A stretch of DNA of 41,507 nucleotides from Aggregatilineales bacterium (GCA_029975765.1 JARKOK010000302.1:1-41507); one strand, 5' to 3'; shown: positions 1-8,431, counted from the first letter of the stretch. Notes: generated from the letters alone by a model not told the origin. Numbers and translations: made by a program.

Positions 1-1
1 G

Positions 2-514
2 GTCGGCGTGGTCAGCGCCGACATGGGCCTGAACCTGCCCGACTTCCGCGCCTGCGAACGCACCTTTCAGGTCTTAACCCAGGTAGCCGGGCGCGCCGGA
101 CGCGGGCTGCTGGGTGGGCGCGTGGTGCTGCAAACCTACCAACCGGAACATTACGTGATTAAAGCGGCTTCGCGGCATGACTTCTCCGGCTTCTACGAGC
201 GCGAAATCGCGGCACGGCGCGAGATGGGTTATCCCCCGTTCCGGCGGCTGGTACGGTTGCTGTTCCGCTACTCGAACGAAGGCAAAGCCCGCGCCGAAGC
301 CGAACGCGCCGCCGATTATCTCCGCAATCGTATCGAAAAAATGCGTCTGACCGGCACCGAACTCATCGGCCCTGCGCCGTGTTTCTTCAACAAGGTGAAT
401 AACGATTATCGCTGGCACCTGCTGATCCGCAGCGCCAATCCGACGCTGCCGCTGGAAGGCATGGACATCGCGCGCGGCTGGTTCGTGGATATTGACCCGG
501 TCGACGTGCTGTAA
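2..514 (+). CDS. priA: Primosomal protein N' (PriA helicase), C-terminal part
   Basis: The open frame enters from the left edge, so only the last ~170 residues are present. They match the C-terminal end of PriA, the superfamily 2 DNA helicase that reloads the replisome at stalled forks. Visible are the segment GLNLPDFRACERTFQ, the helicase motif VI block TQVAGRAGRG with its arginine finger, the stretch QTYQPEH, and the later MGYPPFRRL segment typical of the PriA C-terminal domain. The frame ends with a TAA at 512-514. The last 63 bases recur at 3455-3517, so the gene's 3' end has been duplicated around the following gene. The start and the zinc-binding region lie outside the window. Identification is secure from motif order; nothing can be said about regulation. 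Confidence 0.93.
   Translation, partial: VGVVSADMGLNLPDFRACERTFQVLTQVAGRAGRGLLGGRVVLQTYQPEHYVIKAASRHDFSGFYEREIAARREMGYPPFRRLVRLLFRYSNEGKARAEAERAADYLRNRIEKMRLTGTELIGPAPCFFNKVNNDYRWHLLIRSANPTLPLEGMDIARGWFVDIDPVDVL
452..514 (+). repeat. priA 3'-end direct repeat, copy 1
   Basis: The last 63 bases of priA (stop codon included) recur at 3455-3517. By direct comparison I count 5 mismatches in 63 positions. The encoded tails are the same except for Asp to Glu, Ile to Val and Val to Ala. The two copies bracket the protease gene at 619-3423. Confidence 0.85.
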
Positions 515-618
515 AAATGTGTCAAAAACTGAATTTCTCATGAAGGACAACGTTTATCTTTACGCTTCATGCTACGATTGAAGCAGAAAAGATTAACCCT
601 ACATGAGAGCGTATAACT

Positions 619-3423
619 ATGAAAACAGGGCTTTTCGCGCTCATTTTGACGCTGCTTGTGGCAGTGCCGCTGGCCGCCGCCCACCCTGCCAGCATGTCAC
701 CGCCGCTGCCCACCCCGCCGCCCCCGCGCCCCGACCTCTCCGGCGCGCCGGTTGTATCGCTCCCGCCAGAAACCACTTACACGTTTTCACCCTGGGAGGC
801 GGCGTCCGACCCGGCGCTGGCGGCACAGGCTGCGCCAACCGTGCCGACGGGTTCGACCGAAAGCCGCACCGGGTTTTTGAGCGCGCTCAACGGGGACGCG
901 CTGCCCGGTGATGTCACCGACACACGCCCGCGCCTGCTGTACACCCTCACCGACGCGCGCGGCACGGTCACGCCGCTGCTGATCGAAAGCGCCGCCGCTG
1001 CTGTTTATCGCGGCCAGTGGGTAACGGTCGAAGCGGCCTTCGATACGCCAGCCAACGGGCAGTTTGTTTTTGGTGTGCCGGTGGCGCGGGTGGTTTCGGT
1101 GCGCTCGGCTGCCGCCCCTGACCAGCTTCCGGCGCAGCCCGGCGGCGGTGGCGGCGGCCCGACAGTGCGCCCCTGGGTGACGATTCTGTGCCGCTATGCC
1201 GACGTGCCGGATACACCCAAACCAAAATCCTGGTTTGAAGGCGCGATCAGCAGCGTGTACCCCGGTGTCAACCACTACTGGCAGCAAATTTCCTACAACC
1301 AGGCCAACATCAACGGCAGCATCGTGGTCGGCTGGTACAACCTGCCGCGTCCCAAAAGTTACTATACACAGTCCAATGGCGAAATTGACTGGTGGAAGGT
1401 GATGGACGATTGCAGCGGTGCCGCCGACCCGGACGTATATTTCCCGGATTTCTACGGCGTCCACTTCTGGATGAACGCCCCCATCGGCTGCTGCGCCTGG
1501 GGCGGTTATGGCTGGGCGCTCAACCGCGACGGCTCCAGCAAGTTATATGGCATGACCTGGATTGGGCCGGGCGGTTACGATCACCAGGGCATCATCGCCC
1601 ATGAGATGGGACACGGCTTTGATCTGCCCCACTCTGCCGCCAGCGACGGCGTTAACTCTGCCCTGTGGGATGTGATGAGCAACGCCGCCGCCGACTGCCG
1701 TCTGGTAGACTCGATCTATGGCTGCGTGGGGGCCGGGGCGATCACCTACCAGCTTAACCGCGCCGGATGGATACCGCCGGAACGCAAATTTGAAGTGGCG
1801 GCTGGCACGCGGATCACGTTAAACCTGGAACGCCTGAACCAACCCACCAGTGCCAACACCTATCTGATGGCGCGTGTGCCGGTGAACGGCTCGACCACGC
1901 GCTATTACACGGTGGAGGCCCGCTACCGCGTCGGATATGACGGCCACCTGCCGGGGGATGCGGTCATCATCTATTCGGTGGATACGGCGCGTGCCACGCC
2001 GGCCTGGCTGGTGGATGCCGACGGCGTTCCGCCCTGGGATGAAGGCGCGATGTGGCGCGTCGGTGAAACGTTTTACGACCCGGCCAGCAACATCCGCGTC
2101 CGAGTGGTGGCGGCCAATGCGACGGGTTTCACCGTCACCATCTCCAATAACGCGCCTTATTCGGTCTGCGATGAGGTGACGGAAATCCCGAAGACCGAAT
2201 GTGAAGGGCTAGAGGCGCTGTATTACAGCACTGGCGGCAGCGGGTGGACCAACCGCGCCGGTTGGCTGCAAACCACCACACCCTGTTCCTGGTACGGCGT
2301 CCACTGCTGGGGCGGCCATGTCGACTCGCTGGGGCTGAACGCCAATAACCTGCGCGGCACGATTTCGCCCCAGATCGGCCAGTTTCCCCTGCTCGGTTGG
2401 CTCGACCTGTCGTACAATCAGCTCACCGGCGGCATCCCGGACACCATCGGCGGGTTGGACGAACTGTGGGTTTTGATCCTCAACGACAACAAGCTGGATG
2501 GCAGCCTGCCCGCCAGTATGGGCAGCATGGATAAACTGGCCTGGGTGGGCTTGTGGCACAATCGTCTGAGCGGCGAACTGCCGCCGGAACTGGGTAATCT
2601 GCCGGAACTGACCGACCTGCTGCTGGGTGTCAACCGCCTGAGCGGGCCGATACCGGAGACCTTCGCCAGCCTGCCCAAACTAGACTGGCTTGACTTGTCC
2701 TACAACCAGCTTTCCGGCGAAACGCCCGCCGGGCTGGCGAACGTGGCAACGCTGACCGGCATCAACCTGCGTTACAACAAACTGCGCTTTAGCAGCCCGG
2801 CCATCCAGAATCTGCTGTGGACGCTCGATCCGCTGTCGCTGCCGACGCAGACCACCACGCCTGGCACGCCGTACCTGATCGAACGCTGGTGGAACAGCAT
2901 CATGCTCGGCTGGCTGTTGATTGACTACACCGATCACGGCGGCGGTTATGAGGTTTATACCGCCACCGCCCCGGGTGGGCCGTTTTCCTACAGCGGCATC
3001 ACGTCCAGCAAGGCGACCGGAGCGTATACGGTGAACGGGCTGCAACCCAACAAGACCTACTACTTCAAACTTCGCGCCTTCACGCCGCCGCACGATTTAC
3101 AGCAGAACGCCCTGTATAGTGATTTCACGCCGGTTTTTTCGGCGGTCACGCACGAGCTGCCCTCCGCCGCGCCGCGTTTAAATCTCTATACGACCGCCAC
3201 GCCCACCCTCACCTGGAGCGTGGTAACGTGGGCGGCCTACTACGACATACAGGTGGCACGGAACGCCGCTTTTACCGACCTGCTTCCGGTTTTCTCGACG
3301 ACGCAACGATCTCTGACGCTTGGCCCGCTGGCTGACGGCCTGTACTACTGGCGGGTGCGCGCGGTCGGGGGCGGGCGCACTGGCGGGTGGAGCGCCGCAC
3401 AGCTTTTTGTGGTGGACGGCTGA
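619..3423 (+). CDS. Secreted zinc metalloprotease with leucine-rich repeats and C-terminal fibronectin-like domains
   Basis: This 934-residue protein starts with a signal peptide (MKTGLFALILTLLVAVPLAAA). A low-complexity Pro-rich stretch follows. A metalloprotease domain spans about residues 180-510, with the zincin motif HEMGHGFDLPHS at residues 328-339 (His328, Glu329, His332, third ligand probably His338) and a downstream Met-turn-like VMS. The arrangement recalls M6/M11-type (immune inhibitor A or gametolysin-like) peptidases; the exact family is my inference. Residues ~520-745 are leucine-rich repeats of the LDLSYNQLTGGIP type, preceded by an LRR cap (GWTNRAGWL, then CSWYGVHC). Residues ~750-934 look like two fibronectin III-like modules (YYFKLRAF, YYWRVRAV). 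It probably acts outside the cell on proteins. It sits between two copies of the priA 3' end, suggesting insertion here. No strong ribosome site is visible; the ATG was chosen for the signal peptide. Confidence 0.85.
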   Translation: MKTGLFALILTLLVAVPLAAAHPASMSPPLPTPPPPRPDLSGAPVVSLPPETTYTFSPWEAASDPALAAQAAPTVPTGSTESRTGFLSALNGDALPGDVTDTRPRLLYTLTDARGTVTPLLIESAAAAVYRGQWVTVEAAFDTPANGQFVFGVPVARVVSVRSAAAPDQLPAQPGGGGGGPTVRPWVTILCRYADVPDTPKPKSWFEGAISSVYPGVNHYWQQISYNQANINGSIVVGWYNLPRPKSYYTQSNGEIDWWKVMDDCSGAADPDVYFPDFYGVHFWMNAPIGCCAWGGYGWALNRDGSSKLYGMTWIGPGGYDHQGIIAHEMGHGFDLPHSAASDGVNSALWDVMSNAAADCRLVDSIYGCVGAGAITYQLNRAGWIPPERKFEVAAGTRITLNLERLNQPTSANTYLMARVPVNGSTTRYYTVEARYRVGYDGHLPGDAVIIYSVDTARATPAWLVDADGVPPWDEGAMWRVGETFYDPASNIRVRVVAANATGFTVTISNNAPYSVCDEVTEIPKTECEGLEALYYSTGGSGWTNRAGWLQTTTPCSWYGVHCWGGHVDSLGLNANNLRGTISPQIGQFPLLGWLDLSYNQLTGGIPDTIGGLDELWVLILNDNKLDGSLPASMGSMDKLAWVGLWHNRLSGELPPELGNLPELTDLLLGVNRLSGPIPETFASLPKLDWLDLSYNQLSGETPAGLANVATLTGINLRYNKLRFSSPAIQNLLWTLDPLSLPTQTTTPGTPYLIERWWNSIMLGWLLIDYTDHGGGYEVYTATAPGGPFSYSGITSSKATGAYTVNGLQPNKTYYFKLRAFTPPHDLQQNALYSDFTPVFSAVTHELPSAAPRLNLYTTATPTLTWSVVTWAAYYDIQVARNAAFTDLLPVFSTTQRSLTLGPLADGLYYWRVRAVGGGRTGGWSAAQLFVVDG

Positions 3424-3454
3424 GGCACAAGGTCGAACCGGGCCGGGTATCCTC

Positions 3455-3517
3455 CTGGAAGGCATGGACATCGCGCGCGGCTGGTTCGTGGAGGTTGACC
3501 CGGCAGATGTGCTGTAA
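3455..3517 (+). pseudogene. Detached copy of the priA 3' end
   Basis: Thirty-one bases after the protease stop, a 63-bp stretch repeats the last 20 codons and stop of priA (copy 1 at 452-514). It is in frame to its own TAA but has no priA upstream of it. The bases before it (3424-3454) do not match priA. The changes relative to copy 1 are conservative, as expected if the copy was once part of a working, slightly divergent priA. Confidence 0.8.
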
Positions 3518-3640
3518 TTCGCAGTGTGTCGTATTTGTAATACAATACTTCTGAGTACAACCACCACAGTGTCGTTTGCATCCGGTATCTTGTCGTGCCG
3601 GAATAACTATAGCTGTGTTCAGGATTTGACCGAGCCAGCC

Positions 3641-5740
3641 ATGTTTAACCATCCTGTCCTGTATGCGATGCTGCTGCTGCTCGCGGCGGCAGTTTCGGGT
3701 GCCAGCGTCTATTTCATCTGGCGGCGCCGCGCGACCGCCGCCGCGCGACCGCTGGGTATCTTCATGCTGGCGCTCACCGTCTGGTCGCTGACCTACGCCG
3801 GGTACTGGTTAGCCACCACCTCAACCGCCCGGCTGGTCTGGCTCAACCTGACTTACTTCGGTGTCGTCACCACCCCCGGCGCGTTTTTGGCTTTTGCGCT
3901 GGTGTACACCCACCGGCAGGAACGGTTGTCCTGGTTCGTGATCGGCCTGCTGTTGATTGAACCGCTGCTGACGCTGGCGCTGCTGTGGACGGACCCCTGG
4001 CATGGTCTGTTTTTCGCCGGCAAGCGCACCGCCGCCAGCAGCACCATTCTGGACGGCGGCCCCTGGTTCTGGCTGCATGTGGTGTATTCCTACGGGCTGA
4101 TGCTGGTTGGGCTGGTCATGCTGGTGCAGTTTTACCGGCGCGCGTCCGGGCTGTACCGCACCCAAACCGGCGTAGTCCTGTTTGCCGGGCTGCTGCCCTG
4201 GTTCAGCAATATCATCAGCCTGCTGCATCTGAATCCCTGGCCGAATCTCGACCTGACGCCTATCGTATTTACGCTGACCGGGCTAATCATCACTTACAAT
4301 TTATTTCGCAATCGTCTGCTGGCTATTGTCCCGATTGCTCGTGACGTCGTCATCGAAACCATGCACGACGGAGTTATTGTGGTTGATACACAGCAGCGCA
4401 TTGTGGACGTGAATCCCGCCGCCCGGCCTATTCTCGCCGCCATCATCGGTTCGGATATTCACGCGATTGGAGAACTGATCACCCGGTTTTTCCCCGCCTG
4501 GTCGCAGTGGCTGGAAGGCGATGACCGGGTGCTGGCGGATATTACGATTATGCGGGCCAACCAGCCGCACGATTATTATCCCATCATTTCGCCGATTTCG
4601 GACCATGCCGGTCGTCAGCGGGGGTATGTGCTGGTGCTGCGGGATATAACCGAGCGTAAACGGACGGAGGCGGCGCTGGCCGCCAGCGAAGTCCGCCAGC
4701 GGGCGCTGCTCAGCGCGGTCCCTGATCTGATCTTTCGCTACCGGCGGGATGGGACCTATCTGGATGTTCATACGCGCAATCTGAACGACCTGCTGCTGCC
4801 GCCGGAGCAGTTTATCGGTAAAAAAATTGCAGATGTACTGCCAGCCGAACTGGTAGAACTCTGGCAGGAGCGGTTCGACCGGGTGCTGTCCACTGGCGAG
4901 GTTTTGGACTATGAATATACGCTGGAGATCGAAGGTGAAACCCGGTATTTTAACGCCCGCATGGCCGCCTGCGGTGATGACGAAGTGATTTCCGTCGTCC
5001 GTAATATTACCGGACGCAAACAGGCGGAGCAGCAGGCGCTTGAACTTCGGCTGGAAAAGGAGCGCGTGCAACTGCTGACCGATTTTGTCCAGAATGTATC
5101 CCACGAATTCCGCACCCCACTGACGATCATTCAGTCTACCGCTTATCTGATAAGCCGGATGAATGAGCCGGATAAACGCCAGCAAAAACTGGCATTTCTG
5201 GATGGTCAGATAGCGAATATCACCCGTCTGGTAGATATGCTGGTTTCGCTGTCAAGGCTGGATGCCGGCGTGCCGCTGGCCTGCGAGGTGGTTAGTCTCA
5301 ACTTGCTGGCAGCGCAGGTGGCAGCGCAGATAACGGCGGTCAGCGGCCAGCCGCAGTTGCCGCTGAAGCTGGATTTAGCCCCCGGCCTGCCGTCTATCGA
5401 GGGGGATACCGACCGCCTGATGGAAGCCCTGACCGAAATCGTCGGGAATGCCGTTCGGTATACACCGGATCAAGGCACTGTAACCGTGCGCACCTTCCGG
5501 GAATCCGACTGCGTGAAAATCGAAGTGGCCGACAGTGGGCCGGGCATCCCCCCGGACGCGCTGCCGCATATTTTTGAGCGGTTTTACCGCCTGGACGTGG
5601 CGCACACCACGCCGGGTTTTGGGCTGGGGCTGACGATTGCGAAGAAGATCATCGAGCGGCATCATGGTCACATTCAGGTGGAAAGCGAACCGGGAACGGG
5701 CAGCCGGTTTACCATCAGCCTGCCGCTGTACCAACCATAG
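3641..5740 (+). CDS. 7TM-type sensor histidine kinase with PAS domains
   Basis: This 699-residue sensor kinase is probably an orphan, since no response regulator is adjacent. Residues ~1-225 hold about seven hydrophobic segments, as in the HisKA_7TM input domain. Residues ~235-340 and ~345-460 look like two PAS domains, each closing with a PAS-like end (LRDITERK; VRNITGRK). The HisKA dimerisation helix carries VSHEFRTPL with the phospho-accepting His488. The ATPase domain shows the N box (GNAVRYTPD), G1 (DSGPGIP), F box (FERFYR) and G2 (GFGLGLTIAKK). All catalytic boxes appear intact. The frame is open upstream to a GTG at 3524, but the ATG at 3641 places the first membrane helix at the N terminus. 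I see no clear Shine-Dalgarno. The signal sensed is unknown. Confidence 0.88.
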   Translation: MFNHPVLYAMLLLLAAAVSGASVYFIWRRRATAAARPLGIFMLALTVWSLTYAGYWLATTSTARLVWLNLTYFGVVTTPGAFLAFALVYTHRQERLSWFVIGLLLIEPLLTLALLWTDPWHGLFFAGKRTAASSTILDGGPWFWLHVVYSYGLMLVGLVMLVQFYRRASGLYRTQTGVVLFAGLLPWFSNIISLLHLNPWPNLDLTPIVFTLTGLIITYNLFRNRLLAIVPIARDVVIETMHDGVIVVDTQQRIVDVNPAARPILAAIIGSDIHAIGELITRFFPAWSQWLEGDDRVLADITIMRANQPHDYYPIISPISDHAGRQRGYVLVLRDITERKRTEAALAASEVRQRALLSAVPDLIFRYRRDGTYLDVHTRNLNDLLLPPEQFIGKKIADVLPAELVELWQERFDRVLSTGEVLDYEYTLEIEGETRYFNARMAACGDDEVISVVRNITGRKQAEQQALELRLEKERVQLLTDFVQNVSHEFRTPLTIIQSTAYLISRMNEPDKRQQKLAFLDGQIANITRLVDMLVSLSRLDAGVPLACEVVSLNLLAAQVAAQITAVSGQPQLPLKLDLAPGLPSIEGDTDRLMEALTEIVGNAVRYTPDQGTVTVRTFRESDCVKIEVADSGPGIPPDALPHIFERFYRLDVAHTTPGFGLGLTIAKKIIERHHGHIQVESEPGTGSRFTISLPLYQP

Positions 5741-5800
5741 CCTTTCGCCTCAACTCTGCTAAACTTCTGGTCATACTCGTATATACGTAAAGGTTGTGGA

Positions 5801-6238
5801 ATGCTGCAACAGGCGCTCACCGTTCTGATAGGTGTGGTTGGAGGTATCGCGGTTGGTATTCAGACGCCGATTGCCAATTCGATTGGACAGCGGGTTGGCG
5901 GCGCGGCGGGAAGTTTGATCGTGCATGTCAGCGGCGCGGTCTTTTCGCTGCTGCTGCTGGTGACACGCGGGGGTGATAACCTGCGAGAAATCGGGCGGCT
6001 GCCCTGGTCGATGTTCGGGGTGGGGTTATTCGGTGTGATTCTGTATCTGACGATTAACCACACCATCCCGCGTCTGGGCGCGGCGCCGGCTATCGCCCTG
6101 ATTATCGTCGGCCAGCTTTTCGCTGGCATGGTGATTGATACCTTTGGCCTGTTGGGCGTCGAAGCCCGTTCCATTGACGGACAGCGAATTGTTGCTACGC
6201 TGCTGCTGCTCGCCGGCGGCTATCTGATGGTGAAGTGA
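5801..6238 (+). CDS. Small DMT-superfamily membrane protein (YdcZ/DUF606 type)
   Basis: This 145-residue, almost entirely hydrophobic protein has about five membrane segments. It begins with LIGVVGGIAVGIQTPIANSIG and continues with GSLIVHVSGAVFSLL and APAIALIIVGQLFAGMVID. This is the pattern of the YdcZ/DUF606 family, half-size members of the drug/metabolite transporter superfamily that usually act as pairs. No partner copy is seen nearby, so it may form homodimers. Its substrate cannot be told. It is followed after 10 bases by the NUDIX gene, whose Shine-Dalgarno GAGG overlaps this gene's stop codon, so the two are probably co-translated. The start ATG is preceded by a weak AAAGG. Confidence 0.8.
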   Translation: MLQQALTVLIGVVGGIAVGIQTPIANSIGQRVGGAAGSLIVHVSGAVFSLLLLVTRGGDNLREIGRLPWSMFGVGLFGVILYLTINHTIPRLGAAPAIALIIVGQLFAGMVIDTFGLLGVEARSIDGQRIVATLLLLAGGYLMVK

Positions 6239-6248
6239 GGAACGGCCT

Positions 6249-6695
6249 GTGAACGGTATGCGGCGCGGTATAGATTACATTGGCGTCGGGGTCGGCGCGA
6301 TTATCGTGGATGACGCGGGGCGTGTGTTTCTGGCGCAGCGCGGGCCAAAGGCCAAAAACGAGCGTGGTCTGTGGGAATTTCCCGGCGGCAGCGTGGAGTT
6401 TGGCGAAACGCTGCGGGACGCGCTGGCGCGGGAAATCCGCGAGGAATACGGCGTCACGATTGACGTGGGCGACATGCTCACCGTGACCGACCATATTCTG
6501 CCGGAAGAAAAGCAGCACTGGGTGTCACCATCATTTATCTGCCGGATTACAGAAGGCGAGCCGGTGATTTTAGAGCCGGAGAAGTGCAGCGCGATTGGCT
6601 GGTTTGCGCTGGACGACATGCCTGCCGCGCTGACGCAGGTCACACAGCATGACCTGGAACTGTACCGCGAATATGTGCAGAGTCGAAAACCATAG
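6249..6695 (+). CDS. NUDIX hydrolase
   Basis: This 148-residue protein has a complete NUDIX box: a Gly in WEFPGGSVEFGE, then REIREEYGV with the metal-binding Glu pair. NUDIX enzymes cleave nucleoside diphosphates linked to another moiety (nucleotide sanitation, sugar nucleotides, cofactors). The overall look, with RGPKAKNERGLWEFPGG and a closing aromatic-rich helix, resembles MutT/NUDT15-like nucleotide pyrophosphatases, but the substrate is not certain. The start is a GTG with GAGG eight bases upstream, overlapping the end of the membrane-protein gene, which suggests translational coupling. An ATG three codons later (6258) is an alternative. A rho-independent terminator starts on the stop codon itself. 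Confidence 0.9.
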   Translation: MNGMRRGIDYIGVGVGAIIVDDAGRVFLAQRGPKAKNERGLWEFPGGSVEFGETLRDALAREIREEYGVTIDVGDMLTVTDHILPEEKQHWVSPSFICRITEGEPVILEPEKCSAIGWFALDDMPAALTQVTQHDLELYREYVQSRKP

Positions 6696-6725
6696 GGCGA
6701 CCCTGTGTGGTCGCCCGTTTTGTTT
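6695..6725 (+). terminator. Rho-independent terminator after the NUDIX gene
   Basis: A perfect 8-bp stem GGGCGACC / GGTCGCCC (6695-6702 with 6709-6716) has a 6-base loop and is followed by GTTTTGTTT. The first stem base is the last base of the NUDIX stop codon. Confidence 0.85.
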
Positions 6726-6732
6726 CAGTGTC

Positions 6733-6755
6733 GGGACACGGTGTTGCCGTGTCCC
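6733..6755. repeat. Palindromic intergenic hairpin between convergent genes
   Basis: A perfect 9-bp inverted repeat GGGACACGG / CCGTGTCCC (6733-6741 with 6747-6755) has a 5-base loop. It lies between the NUDIX terminator and the end of the GyrI-like gene. It has no T tract on either side, so it is more likely a REP-like element or a stabilising hairpin than a terminator. Confidence 0.6.
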
Positions 6756-6777
6756 TGCGACAGTTTCCCGATAGACG

Positions 6778-7248
6778 CTATTCCTTAACCGGCATGTACA
6801 GATCGAGCACCAGCGCCTCTGGATTTAAATCGGGGGTGGAAGTGATGTGCTCCTCCAGCCATTGATGGCGGGCGGATTTGTAGGGGCTGGTTTCCAGCCA
6901 GGCCACAAGCTGCTGCCAGGTGCTGGAAATCGTGTCCACTCCCTGGCAGCGCGTCACGGCATACAGGCCGCCGGGAAAATCCCTGACCGTCGCGCTGTCG
7001 TCGGATGTGACGTCTGGACTGACGGTAATCCAGAATTCGTAACCGTAGTTCGGATTACCGGGCGTCGGGCTGGGGTTGTTGAAGCCGAAGATTCGCGGTG
7101 CTGGCTGTGACTTCAGCAGGCCGCGCGGTTCTGCCCAGGCCATCAGCTTGTCCCACGCCAGCGACTCCGGCTGTGCGCCGAAACCGAGCACGCTGGCGAC
7201 GCGCATGGGTGGCAGTTCGACGATGCGGACGTTTAGATCATTGCTCAC
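6778..7248 (-). CDS. GyrI-like / effector-binding domain protein
   Basis: This 156-residue protein consists of one GyrI-like (SOUL/AraC effector-binding) domain. Visible landmarks are the opening VRIVELPPMRVASVLGFG, the central FGFNNPSP and YGYEFWITV, and the late GGLYAVTRCQG and LDLYMPV strand. Stand-alone members bind small hydrophobic molecules or gyrase; the ligand here is unknown. The start is a GTG with a strong GGAGG eight bases upstream (7257-7261 on the plus strand). It is divergent from a WYL-type regulator 171 bp away, so that regulator is a reasonable candidate to control it. The pairing of GyrI-like proteins with YafY regulators is an inference from proximity only. Confidence 0.85.
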   Translation of the reverse strand: MSNDLNVRIVELPPMRVASVLGFGAQPESLAWDKLMAWAEPRGLLKSQPAPRIFGFNNPSPTPGNPNYGYEFWITVSPDVTSDDSATVRDFPGGLYAVTRCQGVDTISSTWQQLVAWLETSPYKSARHQWLEEHITSTPDLNPEALVLDLYMPVKE

Positions 7249-7344
7249 GGTTGTTTCCTCCGTTGTGAACCGTTCTATAATGAATGTTACCGGCGAAGGC
7301 TGACATCTTCTGTCAGTGTTTGTCGCGCATCATGGAAACAGGCC

Positions 7345-7365
7345 GGGCGACCACGCCGGTCGCTC
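7345..7365. repeat. Decayed copy of the GGGCGACC hairpin
   Basis: GGGCGACC (7345-7352), a 5-base loop and GGTCGCTC (7358-7365) repeat the stem sequence of the terminator at 6695-6716 with one G-T wobble. Here there is no T tract, and it lies in the divergent promoter region. This suggests the sequence belongs to a dispersed palindromic family. Confidence 0.5.
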
Positions 7366-7419
7366 CTGCGCCATTGTGATGTTGACCAAGGACTAACGAC
7401 TGGAGACTCCCGACTGCCT

Positions 7420-8361
7420 ATGCGCGCCGACCGCCTGTTATCCATCCTGATGCTGCTGCAAAGCCGCCAGCAAATGAGCGCCCCTGACCTCGCCGCTGAG
7501 CTTGGCGTATCCGTCCGAACCATTTACCGCGATGTGGATGCGCTGTGCGCTGCCGGCATCCCGATCTACGCCGATACGGGCGTAAACGGTGGCTACCGGC
7601 TGGTTGAAAATTACCGCACTAACCTGACCGGGCTGACACAGGACGAAATGAACGCCCTGCTGCTGGTAAACATACCGGATGCGCTGGTGTCGCTGGATGC
7701 AGGGCAGAAGCTTAAAACCGCGCTGCTGAAGTTATATGCCGCTCAGTGGACGCGCCCGGCAGACCACTTACCACCGATTTATCTCGACTGGGCCTGGTGG
7801 GGACAGGGACACGATACGCCGCCCCATCTGCAAACGCTGTACGAAGCGGTCGGGAAAAACCATCGTGTTGTTATCCGCTACCGGATGCTGAACGGTGTGG
7901 AGATCGAGCGCGTGGTCGAACCTTACGGGCTGGTGGCGAAGGCCGGAGTCTGGTACGTCGTCTATGCGGGAGGCGGTCGGCTGCGTCATTTCCGCGTGTC
8001 GGCGCTGATTACGGTCAGCGTGTTAAATGAGACCTTTGAGCGCGCGGCGGATTTTAACCTGGAAGGCTACTGGAAAGCCGCCTGTGCCGACATCGAACGT
8101 GAGGCCGGACAGTTTGCCGTCGTACTGCGGATTGTGCCTGCCACTTACCGCGATTTGTCGCTGTACTTCGGCAGCGCCCACTGGGAAGTGACGGATGAAG
8201 ATGATGGCGGCTGGATGCGCCTGAACGTCTGGTTCGACTCGTTTTATGCGGCGCGAACGGCGATTCTGGGACTCGGCGGCGCAATTGAAGTCCTCGAACC
8301 GGAGGCGCTGCGCCTGAGCGTCGCCGATTTTGCGGCGGAGATCGTCAGGCGATATGGTTGA
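7420..8361 (+). CDS. YafY-family transcriptional regulator (HTH plus WYL domain)
   Basis: This 313-residue regulator starts with a winged helix-turn-helix (residues ~1-60), in which SAPDLAAELGVSVRTIYRDV is the DNA-recognition part. The hinge GGYRLVENYR is typical of the DeoR/YafY group. Residues ~140-220 form the WYL domain, with the hallmark aromatic segment GVWYVVYA after RVVEPYGLV. The C-terminal WCX-like extension follows (~230-313). Such proteins are usually repressors or activators that sense nucleic acids or other ligands through the WYL domain. The gene is divergent from the GyrI-like gene. The start ATG has a distant GGAG about 14 bases upstream. Its 3' end lies next to the promoter of the first Doc-like gene. 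Confidence 0.9.
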   Translation: MRADRLLSILMLLQSRQQMSAPDLAAELGVSVRTIYRDVDALCAAGIPIYADTGVNGGYRLVENYRTNLTGLTQDEMNALLLVNIPDALVSLDAGQKLKTALLKLYAAQWTRPADHLPPIYLDWAWWGQGHDTPPHLQTLYEAVGKNHRVVIRYRMLNGVEIERVVEPYGLVAKAGVWYVVYAGGGRLRHFRVSALITVSVLNETFERAADFNLEGYWKAACADIEREAGQFAVVLRIVPATYRDLSLYFGSAHWEVTDEDDGGWMRLNVWFDSFYAARTAILGLGGAIEVLEPEALRLSVADFAAEIVRRYG

Positions 8362-8371
8362 AACCGCAGGC

Positions 8372-8399
8372 TTGAAGCTGCCGGGAAATCTTCTACAAT
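8372..8399 (+). promoter_or_regulatory. Candidate promoter for the first Doc-like gene
   Basis: TTGAAG (8372-8377) and TACAAT (8394-8399) are separated by 16 bases, a good sigma-70-like match. Transcription would begin near 8406, so an ATG at 8411 would be almost leaderless, which favours the ATG at 8432. Confidence 0.5.
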
Positions 8400-8431
8400 C
8401 GTGCGGCTGGATGAAGATGATGGATAACCGG

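Noticed and set aside
3320-3517. A short plus-strand frame ending in the priA-like tail
   Set aside because: Its first half is out-of-frame protease sequence; only the last 20 codons match priA, so it is a chance fusion and not a gene.
4301-5185. Open frame on the minus strand opposite the 7TM kinase
   Set aside because: It has no recognisable motif and overlaps entirely the conserved PAS and HisKA regions of the plus-strand kinase.
7262-7272. GTTGTGAACCG identical to the left part of the sugar operator at 26807
   Set aside because: The right arm is not conserved (GTTCTATAA), and it sits at the GyrI-like gene's ribosome site. A shared 11-mer may be chance, so I do not call it an operator.
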